Positions 1 to 8,032 of a stretch of DNA of 64,000 nt are shown piece by piece (position 1 is the stretch's first letter; each line of letters begins with the position of its first letter). Position numbers and translations under genes: made by a program. This DNA comes from an uncultured Agathobacter sp. GTDB taxonomy: Bacteria; Bacillota; Clostridia; Lachnospirales; Lachnospiraceae. A model generated the notes under the pieces. It was not told where the DNA came from and did not search any database. It saw only the letters and a program-made list of their open reading frames with translations. The stretch spans positions 199,708-263,707 of the forward strand of contig CAJUND010000001.1 in NCBI GenBank assembly GCA_910587655.1. Reading direction: 5' to 3'.

Positions 1-2
1 AA

Positions 3-845
3 TTTTATGAGAAAGACCAGTACGTACTTTTAAAGAGGGAAGAGACATTAAGCAACCTGGAAAAATTAGCGGCATTTTGGAGGAATGTTTTAAGACAGGA
101 CGATGCCATATTTTCAGAGAGGATACTTCGCAGACTGGCAGTTTTAAATTATGCTCCAAACGGAATGTGGACATATCTTGTTTCTGTATATTTTATGCAG
201 TATAAAGATGCAGGTGATTTACTGGAGGAAAAGGCGTTTTATGAATTCTTAAACAAAATTACGGCATTTATCTGGGCATATGCCTTTATGCGCCCTGGTG
301 TAAATGCACTTAGAAGCCCATCATATCCGGAAATGATTGAAATTGTTAATAATCGCACGGTTGATTTTGAGGAGTATAAGTTTGATGCAGACGCCGTACA
401 TAATGTTATTGAGAATTATGTCTTCACAAATGGAAGGCCAATTACAAAATCCATGCTTGCATGGTGGGCATACAATAACGAAAACCAGAAGCTGATTCCG
501 CTGGATGTGTCACTTGAGATAGAGCATATATTTTCTCGTAAACGTCAGGAAAATGAGGGAAGCCTTACGGATAAAAATAGTTTGGAATCATTAGGCAACA
601 AGGCTTTATTAGAGAAGAATGTCAATATACGTGCATCGGATTATCGTTTTGATGATAAGAAAAAGTATTATCAGGGATTCAAAAATGATAAGGGAAAGGA
701 TAAGGCTGGAACACGTAATTTTGAACTTCTGGAAATGGCAAAGGAGAAAGAGGATTTTACAGAGAAGGATATAGTAGAACGAAAAAAAGAAATTATAGAT
801 GCTTTTATTGGGTATTTGAGACAAAATAATCTTTTGAATGAATAG
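3..845 (+). CDS. DUF262/DUF1524 (GmrSD-like) protein, C-terminal part; 5' end outside window
   Basis: The reading frame is open from the first bases, so the gene begins before the window. The ATG at 165 is internal, because coding-like sequence continues in frame upstream of it. The visible part is about 280 residues. Its C-terminal half has the IEHIFSRKR segment, then a Leu-Gly-Asn motif (ESLGNKALLE) and a Phe-Lys/Tyr-rich tail, which is the typical layout of the DUF1524 His-Me-finger nuclease domain. In GmrSD and BrxU proteins this domain follows a DUF262 ParB-like NTPase and cuts modified phage DNA. The DUF262 half is not visible here, so the assignment rests on the C-terminus. The genes that follow also look defence-related. 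Confidence 0.75.
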   Translation, partial: FYEKDQYVLLKREETLSNLEKLAAFWRNVLRQDDAIFSERILRRLAVLNYAPNGMWTYLVSVYFMQYKDAGDLLEEKAFYEFLNKITAFIWAYAFMRPGVNALRSPSYPEMIEIVNNRTVDFEEYKFDADAVHNVIENYVFTNGRPITKSMLAWWAYNNENQKLIPLDVSLEIEHIFSRKRQENEGSLTDKNSLESLGNKALLEKNVNIRASDYRFDDKKKYYQGFKNDKGKDKAGTRNFELLEMAKEKEDFTEKDIVERKKEIIDAFIGYLRQNNLLNE

Positions 846-881
846 GTTTTATTTGGTTTTAAACTGAAAAAGAACTTCCTG

Positions 882-974
882 ACTAAAGCACCTGCAAAGC
901 AGACACCGTACAGAAAGCCCTTTTTATAATTGGTTTAGCACCTTAGAACTAAAGCGCCTATGATATAGACACCG
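882..974. repeat. Pair of 27-nt structured repeats in a gene-free gap
   Basis: The 846-1132 gap has no convincing gene but holds two 27-nt copies, at 882-908 and 948-974, starting 66 nt apart. Both begin ACTAAAGC and end ACACCG. Between these, copy 1 has CTGC-AAA-GCAG and copy 2 has CTAT-GAT-ATAG, so the sequence differs but the four-base-pair hairpin is kept. This suggests selection on structure. Function is unknown. Confidence 0.5.
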
Positions 975-1132
975 ATTCATCAGCGCTTAATTGCCTTATG
1001 CAATACAAGAGTTATTATACCTGAGTGGGCACTATTTGTAAACTTGGAATTTTGGCATATGAAAATTAAGGTAAACGCTATAGATGATTGCAATGGCACA
1101 TAATGCCGGAAGGCAAGAGACTGGAGAACAGC

Positions 1133-2113
1133 ATGTGTGAAAATTACCACCCTCCTTTTACAATGAACGAGGAGATAACAAATTTAATAGTAGAAATAGG
1201 CGAATATGTTGGTACAATCACAACCTACGAGGCTATACGCCCGAATCCGGTTCTCCGCAGGGAAAACCGGATTAAGACAATACACTCATCTCTGGCGATA
1301 GAGCAGAATACTCTTACACTGGAGCAGGTTACGGATGTGATAAACGGAAAGCGAATATTAGGACCTCCACAGGATATCCGCGAAGTAAAGAATGCATATG
1401 AGGCTTATGAAAGAATATCTGCGCTTGACCCATATAGTATGAAAAATCTTTTGCTGGCACATAAGATTATGATGGAAGGTCTGGTAAAAGAAGCGGGGAG
1501 TTTTCGAAGCGGGAATGTTGGTGTTTATGCCGGGACAGAACTGGTTCATGCCGGAACACCTGCGAGATATGTGCCAGAACTGATGAGGCAGCTTTTCATA
1601 TGGTTGAAACAGTCGAACTATCATCCGCTCGTAAAATCGTGCATTTTTCATTATGAATTTGAATTTATCCATCCTTTTGCTGATGGCAATGGTCGAATGG
1701 GCAGATTGTGGCAGTCATTGATTTTACAGAAATGGAACAAGGTTTTTACATGGATTCCGGTAGAAACACTCGTGTATGAAAATCAGGAGAGGTATTATAA
1801 GGTATTGCAGCAGGCTGATTATGCCGGAGATTCCACTTTGTTTGTTGAGTTTATGCTTGACATGATTCGCAATGCCCTCAAGGAAATAGGTAAAACAAAT
1901 GTCGTAACAAATGTCGCAATAAATGTCGTAACAAATGAGGAAAAAATAATCGCCCTGTTAAGACAGGATGGCAGAATGTCAGCCAGTATGCTGTCTTTAT
2001 CCATGGGGATTACAGGGCGGCAGGCACAGCGTATCCTGGCTAAGCTAAAGGCTGAGGGACGAATCATACGGCATGGGGCAAATAAAAACGGTTACTGGGA
2101 AGTTACAGACTAA
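1133..2113 (+). CDS. Fic family protein with C-terminal winged helix
   Basis: Predicted Fic-domain AMP-transferase or related nucleotidyl-transfer enzyme of 326 residues. The Fic motif HPFADGNGRMGR starts near residue 180. An SSLAIEQ segment in the N-terminal part resembles the inhibitory alpha-helix (S/T-x3-E) that autoinhibits class II Fic proteins. After a short Asn/Val/Thr repeat linker comes a C-terminal winged-helix DNA-binding segment (SMGITGRQAQRILAKLKAEGR). I chose the ATG at 1133 because GGAG lies 6 nt upstream; an in-frame ATG at 1103 and a TTG at 1088 are alternatives. Fic-wHTH proteins of this length are common in Firmicutes and Bacteroidetes. Whether this one modifies a host protein or acts in defence cannot be told from sequence. 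Confidence 0.9.
   Translation: MCENYHPPFTMNEEITNLIVEIGEYVGTITTYEAIRPNPVLRRENRIKTIHSSLAIEQNTLTLEQVTDVINGKRILGPPQDIREVKNAYEAYERISALDPYSMKNLLLAHKIMMEGLVKEAGSFRSGNVGVYAGTELVHAGTPARYVPELMRQLFIWLKQSNYHPLVKSCIFHYEFEFIHPFADGNGRMGRLWQSLILQKWNKVFTWIPVETLVYENQERYYKVLQQADYAGDSTLFVEFMLDMIRNALKEIGKTNVVTNVAINVVTNEEKIIALLRQDGRMSASMLSLSMGITGRQAQRILAKLKAEGRIIRHGANKNGYWEVTD
1894..1937 (+). repeat. 12-bp tandem repeat in the Fic interdomain linker
   Basis: Three full copies and one partial copy of AACAAATGTCGT-type units run head to tail (1894, 1906, 1918, 1930). They encode an Asn-Val-Val-Thr pattern between the Fic domain and the winged helix. Because the unit is 12 bp, copy-number slippage would keep the reading frame and change only linker length. 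Confidence 0.8.
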
Positions 2114-2199
2114 GCAATAAAAGTTAGCAACTCGGTTCCGCAGATGGACAACAAACAGCAACATGAGTACATTCAAAAACAATAAGGGAAAGAACCAAT

Positions 2200-2820
2200 A
2201 TGACAAATAATAACACCAACACCCTAAACTACTACAACACCCACGCCAGTGAATTTTACACCAGCACCATAAACATCGAATTTACAACAATACAAAACCG
2301 TTTTCTGTCAAAACTGAAAAAAGGCTCCCATATACTTGATTTTGGCTGCGGTTCCGGACGTGACACAAAGTATTTTCTGGAGCAGGGCTGCCGCGTTGAT
2401 GCAGTGGACGGCTCTGCGGAGTTATGCAGGCTGGCTGGCGAACACGCAGGAATTAAAGTGAAGAAAATGTTCTTTCAGGATTTGGCAGAAGTGGACAGGT
2501 ATGACGGCATCTGGGCATGTTCTTCCATATTGCATCTGCCGACGGATGAGCTTGAAAAAGTCATGCAAAAGATGGCAGCTGCATTAAAAGCGAATGGAAT
2601 TATTTATACCTCTTTCAAATACGGAACCTTTGCAGGGGAAAGAAACGGGCGGTTTTTTACGGATATGACAGAGGAAACTTTTGCAGGGTTTTTAGGAAAA
2701 ATAGAAAATTTAGAAGTGGAAGAACAGTGGATAACTTCGGATGCACGGCCGGGAAGAGGTGAAGAGAAATGGCTCAATCTGATTTTGCGGAAAAGACAGG
2801 GATTACGGAATTGCAAATAG
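2200..2820 (+). CDS. Class I SAM-dependent methyltransferase
   Basis: 206 residues with a Rossmann-type SAM-binding motif I (ILDFGCGSGRDTKYF, about residues 45-59), an acidic motif II ending strand beta-2 (VDAVDGS) and motif IV-like IWACSSILHL. It belongs to the small-molecule or TehB-like branch of Methyltransf_11/25 domains, and no DNA target-recognition domain is visible. Its last 52 nt overlap the following helicase gene in another frame, so the two are surely co-transcribed. Methylation substrate is unknown. The context (helicase with PLD domain, nucleoside phosphorylase) suggests a conserved nucleic-acid or nucleotide-related role, possibly in defence. Confidence 0.85.
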   Translation: MTNNNTNTLNYYNTHASEFYTSTINIEFTTIQNRFLSKLKKGSHILDFGCGSGRDTKYFLEQGCRVDAVDGSAELCRLAGEHAGIKVKKMFFQDLAEVDRYDGIWACSSILHLPTDELEKVMQKMAAALKANGIIYTSFKYGTFAGERNGRFFTDMTEETFAGFLGKIENLEVEEQWITSDARPGRGEEKWLNLILRKRQGLRNCK

Positions 2821-5258
2821 AATCCACGGCTGTGATGACCGGTGACAGAAACAGAAACCGTTTTTTATATTACCAGTTAAAAATGAGTATGTTAAAAGCG
2901 GACAGGATTGATATAATTGTTTCATTCCTTATGGAGTCCGGCGTCAGAATGCTTCTTAATGATTTAAAGACAGCTTTGGACCGCGGCGTGCAGGTGAGAA
3001 TTCTTACTGGAAATTATCTGGGTATTACCCAGCCCTCTGCATTATACCTGATAAAAAAAGAATTAGGTAATCGGGTGGATTTACGTTTTTATCATGACAA
3101 GGCACGGGCATTTCATCCGAAATCTTACATGTTCCATTATAAAAATACGGGTGAAATCTATATCGGTTCTTCCAACATTTCAAGGAGCGCACTGACTTCC
3201 GGAATAGAATGGAATTATCGTTTTAGCAGTCTGGACGACAAAATAAATTTTAACTTATTTTATGAAACATTTGTAGATTTATTTGAAAATCATTCAATTA
3301 TAATTGACGATGAAGAACTGGCAAGGTATTCCAAAAACTGGCATAAGCCGGCAGTTTCAAAAGATCTGGCAAAATATGATAACCTGGAAGATGATACGGA
3401 TACCAGGGTGGAAACATTCTTTCAGCCAAGGGGAGCACAGATAGAGGCTCTATATGCGCTGGAAGCCAGCCGGAAAGAAGGCGCTGCAAAAGGACTGGTG
3501 CAGGCGGCTACCGGCGTTGGTAAAACATATCTGGCGGCGTTTGATTCAGCCGGATATAAGCGGGTATTATTTGTGGCTCACAGGGAGGAAATATTAAAGC
3601 AGGCAGCAGTCTCCTTTCAAAATGTAAGAAATTCGGACGACTACGGGTTTTTCAATGGAAAGCATAAAAATACGGATAAATCTGTTATTTTTGCATCAGT
3701 TGCAACACTTGGCAGAAACGAATATCTTACAAATGAATTTTTTGCACCGGATTATTTTGACTATCTGGTCATAGATGAATTTCACCATGCTGTCAATGAA
3801 CAGTACCAAAAAATAGTGAATTATTTTAAACCGCAGTTTTTACTGGGACTTACGGCTACGCCTGAAAGAATGGATGGTAAAAATATCTACGAAATCTGCG
3901 ATTATAATGTGCCATATCAAATTTCATTAAAAGACGCTATTAACAAAGGCGCTTTGGTTCCGTTTCATTATTATGGGATTTACGATGACACGGACTATTC
4001 TTCCCTGCATCTTGTAAAAGGCCGCTATGATGAAAAGGAACTGAATGAGACTTATATTGGAAATGTGAAGCGGTATGATTTAATTTACAAGTATTATATG
4101 AAATACCATTCCAAAAGAGCACTCGGATTTTGCTGCTCCAGACAGCATGCAGAGGAAATGGCAAAAGAATTCTGCAAAAGGGGAATAGAGTCTGTTGCCG
4201 TATACAGTAATGCAGATGGTGGGTTTTCGGAAGACAGGGACAAGGCGATTGCAGGGCTGAAGAACCAGAAAATAAAAGTGATTTTTTCAGTTGATATGTT
4301 TAATGAAGGCGTGGATATTGCTGCTCTTGATATGGTTATGTTTTTAAGACCAACGGAGTCTCCGGTTGTATTTCTGCAGCAGTTGGGCAGGGGGCTTCGT
4401 ACCAGTAAAGGGAAAGAATATCTGAATGTTCTGGACTTTATTGGGAATTATGAAAAGGCAGGCAGGACGCGGTTTCTTTTAAGCGGCGGAAAGATGTCTG
4501 CAGAACGTGCGGTTTATGGCTGCCATGATATTGAATATCCGGACGATTGCCTGATAGATTTTGACATGCGGCTGATCGATTTATTCCGGGAGCTGGATAA
4601 GAAATCGTTATCTGCAAAAGAGCGGTTGAAGCGGGAATTTTACCGGGTGAAGGAACTGTTGGATGAGAAAACTCCTTCACGGGTGGAGTTGTTTACATAC
4701 ATGGATGATGACATTTACCAGTATTGTGTCAAACATGCCGACCAAAATCCCTTCCGAAAATACATGGAATTTTTAAACGAAATCCATGAATTGTCTGCGG
4801 CAGAGGAAGAGGTTTATTCCGGAATTGGAAGAGAGTTTCTTGCAATGCTTGAGACAACCGATATGCAGAAGGTTTATAAGATGCCGGTTTTATACAGTTT
4901 TTATAATGGCGGCAATATACGGCTGGCAGTCACAGACGATGAGATACTGGCTGCCTGGAAAAATTTTTTTGATAGCGGAACAAACTGGAAAGATTTTGCA
5001 GCGGATATCACTTATGCTGATTATCAGGCAATGACAGATAAACAGCATCTGGGTAAGGCAAAAAATATGCCCGTCAAATTCTTAAAAGCCTCTGGAAAAG
5101 GTTTTTTTATTGATAAAGATGGATATGCGCTTGCACTCAGGGATGATTTGGAAGAAATTACAGAAAACGAAGCGTTTAAACGTCATATGAAAGATATTCT
5201 GGAATACCGCACTATGGAATACTACCGCAGGAGATATATAAAGGAGAAAGAAAAATGA
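2769..5258 (+). CDS. PLD nuclease-like / DEAD-DEAH superfamily II helicase fusion
   Basis: 829 residues. The N-terminal about 200 residues form a phospholipase-D-like domain with HPKSYMF and GSSNISRSAL, the single HxK(x4)D/N-type motif set seen in PLD nucleases fused to helicases. The helicase core follows: Walker A ATGVGKT near residue 247, Walker B IDEFHH near 335, motif III LGLTATPERMDG, and motif VI QQLGRGLR near 537. The C-terminal 230 residues are unassigned. The start ATG at 2769 has AGAGGTGAAGAG upstream and lies inside the methyltransferase gene. Known relatives are annotated as type III restriction subunit R-like or DUF3427 helicases. Function is probably ATP-driven translocation with nucleic-acid cleavage. 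Confidence 0.85.
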   Translation: MAQSDFAEKTGITELQIESTAVMTGDRNRNRFLYYQLKMSMLKADRIDIIVSFLMESGVRMLLNDLKTALDRGVQVRILTGNYLGITQPSALYLIKKELGNRVDLRFYHDKARAFHPKSYMFHYKNTGEIYIGSSNISRSALTSGIEWNYRFSSLDDKINFNLFYETFVDLFENHSIIIDDEELARYSKNWHKPAVSKDLAKYDNLEDDTDTRVETFFQPRGAQIEALYALEASRKEGAAKGLVQAATGVGKTYLAAFDSAGYKRVLFVAHREEILKQAAVSFQNVRNSDDYGFFNGKHKNTDKSVIFASVATLGRNEYLTNEFFAPDYFDYLVIDEFHHAVNEQYQKIVNYFKPQFLLGLTATPERMDGKNIYEICDYNVPYQISLKDAINKGALVPFHYYGIYDDTDYSSLHLVKGRYDEKELNETYIGNVKRYDLIYKYYMKYHSKRALGFCCSRQHAEEMAKEFCKRGIESVAVYSNADGGFSEDRDKAIAGLKNQKIKVIFSVDMFNEGVDIAALDMVMFLRPTESPVVFLQQLGRGLRTSKGKEYLNVLDFIGNYEKAGRTRFLLSGGKMSAERAVYGCHDIEYPDDCLIDFDMRLIDLFRELDKKSLSAKERLKREFYRVKELLDEKTPSRVELFTYMDDDIYQYCVKHADQNPFRKYMEFLNEIHELSAAEEEVYSGIGREFLAMLETTDMQKVYKMPVLYSFYNGGNIRLAVTDDEILAAWKNFFDSGTNWKDFAADITYADYQAMTDKQHLGKAKNMPVKFLKASGKGFFIDKDGYALALRDDLEEITENEAFKRHMKDILEYRTMEYYRRRYIKEKEK

Positions 5259-6007
5259 ACCGAAACGATACCCTGACAGACCCCGTAAAATTAGTCCAGA
5301 CAGAATTAAAAAATAAAGGTTTTGACCCCGACAAAATAAAAATCCCCCAAAGAATCTATCTTCTTGCCGACAGCATTTATGATGAAATGACGGCAAGAAA
5401 CGTGGGGGAATACAAATTCCCGCTGGGCGGCAGACTTTATGTGTTTCATGAAAACAATGAGGTGGGATTTGTAAAAGGCCATATGTGTTCCCCTGCAATT
5501 GCAACCCAGGCAGAGGATTTAATTGCAGGAGGTGCAAAAGAACTGGTTCATATTGGGTTTGCAGGAGGGCTGCAGACGGACCTGAATCCCGGTGAGGTTG
5601 TTTTAACGGATGGGGCGTTTAACGATACGGCGGTTGCCAGATTATATGGATTTGATTTTGAAAAAATAAACGCTTCTTCTGCCTTAACTGACGAAATGGA
5701 AAAAATGATAAAGAATGCAGGGGTAAACATTCCATACCGCAGAGGCATTCACTGGACAACAGATGCAGGTTACCGGGAGACCTGGGGCCAGGTGCTGGAT
5801 TACCGCAAAAAGGGTGCGCTCTGTGTCGAGATGGAGGGAGTTGGTCTTTTTACAGTTGCAAATTACAGAAACTGCCGGGCGACAGGAATTTATATCATAT
5901 CGGACGTTTTGACGGAAGAGGAGTGGAAGTTGGGCTGGGAAGGCAGCGAAATAAATAATACCGTGAAAAAAATTGTTGATCTGGTGATAAAATCCGTAAC
6001 ATTATAA
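5255..6007 (+). CDS. Nucleoside phosphorylase (PNP/UDP) family protein
   Basis: 250 residues with the PNP_UDP_1 fold signature: HIGFAGGL glycine-rich phosphate loop, a CVEMEGVGLF segment corresponding to the substrate-binding Met-Glu of uridine phosphorylases and MTA/SAH nucleosidases, and a conserved Asp near the C-terminus (IISDVL). The start overlaps the helicase stop by 4 nt (ATGA), so it is the third gene of the methyltransferase-helicase operon. Family members cleave the glycosidic bond of nucleosides or nucleotides by phosphate or water. In this operon the substrate could be a free nucleoside, an S-adenosylhomocysteine-type product of the methyltransferase, or a nucleotide signal. The sequence does not decide. 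Confidence 0.85.
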   Translation: MNRNDTLTDPVKLVQTELKNKGFDPDKIKIPQRIYLLADSIYDEMTARNVGEYKFPLGGRLYVFHENNEVGFVKGHMCSPAIATQAEDLIAGGAKELVHIGFAGGLQTDLNPGEVVLTDGAFNDTAVARLYGFDFEKINASSALTDEMEKMIKNAGVNIPYRRGIHWTTDAGYRETWGQVLDYRKKGALCVEMEGVGLFTVANYRNCRATGIYIISDVLTEEEWKLGWEGSEINNTVKKIVDLVIKSVTL

Positions 6008-6033
6008 AGAGTTTCGTTTTTCTAAAAAGAATT

Positions 6034-6086
6034 TTCTCGTCAATCTCGTCATACCAATTGACGAGATTGACGAGAAAGGCTATAAT
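6034..6086 (+). promoter_or_regulatory. Consensus promoter embedded in a 43-nt palindrome
   Basis: TTGACG (6058-6063), a 17-bp spacer and TATAAT (6081-6086) make a near-ideal promoter for the AlbA_2 gene. It coincides with an 18-bp perfect inverted repeat, 6034-6051 against 6059-6076. Each arm is itself a double TGACGAGA-type direct repeat. The overlap with the -35 and spacer argues for an operator rather than a terminator of the upstream operon, although the hairpin could also slow read-through. Confidence 0.75.
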
Positions 6087-6119
6087 ATGACCAGAAAATT
6101 CAGTGAGGAGTTATGTAGC

Positions 6120-7421
6120 ATGACATTTCAGGAAAGCGAAAATGTTGAGTTAAAAGCAATGGTCGTGGACAGTATCAAAAAAGAAATTACTGCCTTTGCA
6201 AACAGTGACGGTGGAAAACTGTATATTGGTGTACAGGATGATGGTACTGTCGTGGGTGTAAAAAATGCTGATGAAACTGCTCTGCAGATTAGTAATATGG
6301 TTCGTGATGCCATTAAACCCGACCTGACAATGTTTCTTCACTATGATACATTGGAAATTGAAGGAAAGCATATGGTTGTTATTGATATTCAGAGAGGAAC
6401 TGAAAGGCCATATTATATTGCAAAAAAAGGACTTCGACCGGAAGGGGTATATGTGCGTCAGGGTTATTCCTCAGTGCCGGCAACAGACACAGTAATCCGA
6501 CAAATGATTAAAGAAACAGATGGTGATCGTTACGAAAAAATGCGGTCTCTGGTTCAGGAATTAACCTTTCAGATAACAGAGAAGGAATTTTCCATACGGG
6601 AGATTCCTTTTGGTTCTAAACAAATGCAGACATTACAATTATTAAATCTGGATGGTATTTATACAAATCTCGCCCTGCTTTTATCGGAACAATGTATGCA
6701 TACAATCAAAGTTGCAGTTTTTCAGGATACGGACCAGAGTATTTTTAAGGATCGGCATGAATTTACAGGGTCACTGATGCAACAGTTAAATGATGTTTAT
6801 TCCTATATTGATTTGCGTAATCAGACCTATGCAACCTTTGATAAACTAAGACGTGTGGATACCAGGGATTATCCGGAGGTTGCTGTGCGTGAAACATTGT
6901 TGAATGTACTGGTGCATCGTGATTATGGGATCAGTGCAAGTGCCCTGATTAGTATTTTTGCTGACCGTATGGAATTTGTTTCTGTCGGGGGTCTGCTTCC
7001 GGGAATTGATTTGGAAGATGTGATGGTCGGTCTGTCGGTGTGCAGGAATCAGAATCTGGCAAATGTGTTTTATCGTTTAGGATTAATTGAAGCATATGGT
7101 ACCGGAATCGGCAAGATTCTGAAAGCTTATGAAGGTACTGGTAAAATGCTGGTGATTCAAACAACGAATCATGCATTCAAAATTACACTGCCAAATATCA
7201 ACTATAATGTAGAGCAAAAACCAACAGATTCTGTTGTCAGCCATGAGGGAAGGATTATTGATTTTGTCCAAAAAAACAGTAGTATTACAAGGGTTGATGT
7301 GGAGGTGGAATTTGGAATCAGCGCTTCCTCTGCATCGCGTATGCTGAGAAGAATGGTAGAAAAAGGATTGCTGGTGCAGTATGGCAAGGGAAAAAGCAGT
7401 AAATATATTCTGCCGTATTAA
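6120..7421 (+). CDS. AlbA_2/Schlafen-type ATP-binding protein with winged helix
   Basis: About 433 residues. The N-terminal about 120 residues are an AlbA_2 (divergent AAA_4, Schlafen-like) domain with ESENVELKA, FANSDGGKLYIGVQDDG and RPYYI...GVYVRQG motifs. A GHKL/HATPase_c_4-like segment follows (ETLLNVLVHRDY ... YGTGIGKI), then a C-terminal winged helix (FGISASSASRMLRRMVEKG). The start at 6120 has AGGAG 9 nt upstream. The ATG at 6087 directly abuts the -10 box and would precede the transcription start. Such proteins are usually annotated as ATP-dependent transcriptional regulators and recur in defence islands. The C-terminal winged helix and the palindromic promoter suggest autoregulation. 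Confidence 0.85.
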   Translation: MTFQESENVELKAMVVDSIKKEITAFANSDGGKLYIGVQDDGTVVGVKNADETALQISNMVRDAIKPDLTMFLHYDTLEIEGKHMVVIDIQRGTERPYYIAKKGLRPEGVYVRQGYSSVPATDTVIRQMIKETDGDRYEKMRSLVQELTFQITEKEFSIREIPFGSKQMQTLQLLNLDGIYTNLALLLSEQCMHTIKVAVFQDTDQSIFKDRHEFTGSLMQQLNDVYSYIDLRNQTYATFDKLRRVDTRDYPEVAVRETLLNVLVHRDYGISASALISIFADRMEFVSVGGLLPGIDLEDVMVGLSVCRNQNLANVFYRLGLIEAYGTGIGKILKAYEGTGKMLVIQTTNHAFKITLPNINYNVEQKPTDSVVSHEGRIIDFVQKNSSITRVDVEVEFGISASSASRMLRRMVEKGLLVQYGKGKSSKYILPY

Positions 7422-7507
7422 CAAATTGAAGTTCCGGTCTGAAAAGGAACGGGGGATTTCCGAAAGAACGAAAAGCTTTGTAAATGTGAAAAGAAAGGAC
7501 CGCAAAA

Positions 7508-8026
7508 TTGGAAAATAAAAACCTTCAGGAAAAATTTGAATTCAGAAACATAAAACCGGACGAAACCGAACAGGCAGTGGCAATCGAGCAGATTTGTTTT
7601 CCGCCCCATGAAGCATGCTCAGAGAAAAGCATGAGGGAAAGAATTGCAGCAGCGCCGGAACTGTTTCTGGTTGCAGCAGACAAAGAAACCGGAAAGCTTG
7701 TCGGATTTTTAAACGGACTTGCTACAGATGAAACTGCTTTCAGGGATGAGTTTTTCACGAATATCAGCTTGTATCATCCAAAAGGAAAAAACGTAATGCT
7801 GGTGGGGCTGGATGTACTGCCTGATTACCGGGGACAGGGACTTGGCAGGGAGCTTGTCTTTCAGTATATACAAAGAGAACAGGAGAAAGGCAGACAGATG
7901 CTTGTTCTTACCTGCCTGGATTCAAAAGTACAGATGTATGAAAAATTCGGATTCCAGGACAGGGGAACTGCCAATTCGGCATGGGGCGGTGAGGCATGGC
8001 ATGAGATGAGCTTTACCCTTCTATAA
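7508..8026 (+). CDS. GNAT family N-acetyltransferase
   Basis: 172 residues with a GNAT acetyl-CoA-binding motif A, VGLDVLPDYRGQGLGRELV (Q/R-x-x-G-x-G/A), a beta-bulge strand before it and a C-terminal MYEKFGFQ motif B. The architecture and the N-terminal Glu-rich start resemble arylalkylamine N-acetyltransferase-like small-amine acetylases. The start is a TTG, preceded by GAAAGGA; no in-frame ATG lies near. It stands alone between the AlbA_2 gene and a convergent radical SAM gene. Substrate unknown. Confidence 0.85.
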   Translation: MENKNLQEKFEFRNIKPDETEQAVAIEQICFPPHEACSEKSMRERIAAAPELFLVAADKETGKLVGFLNGLATDETAFRDEFFTNISLYHPKGKNVMLVGLDVLPDYRGQGLGRELVFQYIQREQEKGRQMLVLTCLDSKVQMYEKFGFQDRGTANSAWGGEAWHEMSFTLL

Positions 8027-8032
8027 TAAAGG

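Noticed and set aside
882..974. A two-repeat CRISPR array
   Set aside because: The repeats differ in their central bases, there are only two, and no cas gene is nearby. CRISPR repeats are normally near-identical.
3298..5537. Several minus-strand ORFs over the helicase gene
   Set aside because: They lie antisense to a gene with complete helicase motifs and have no RBS or domain of their own.
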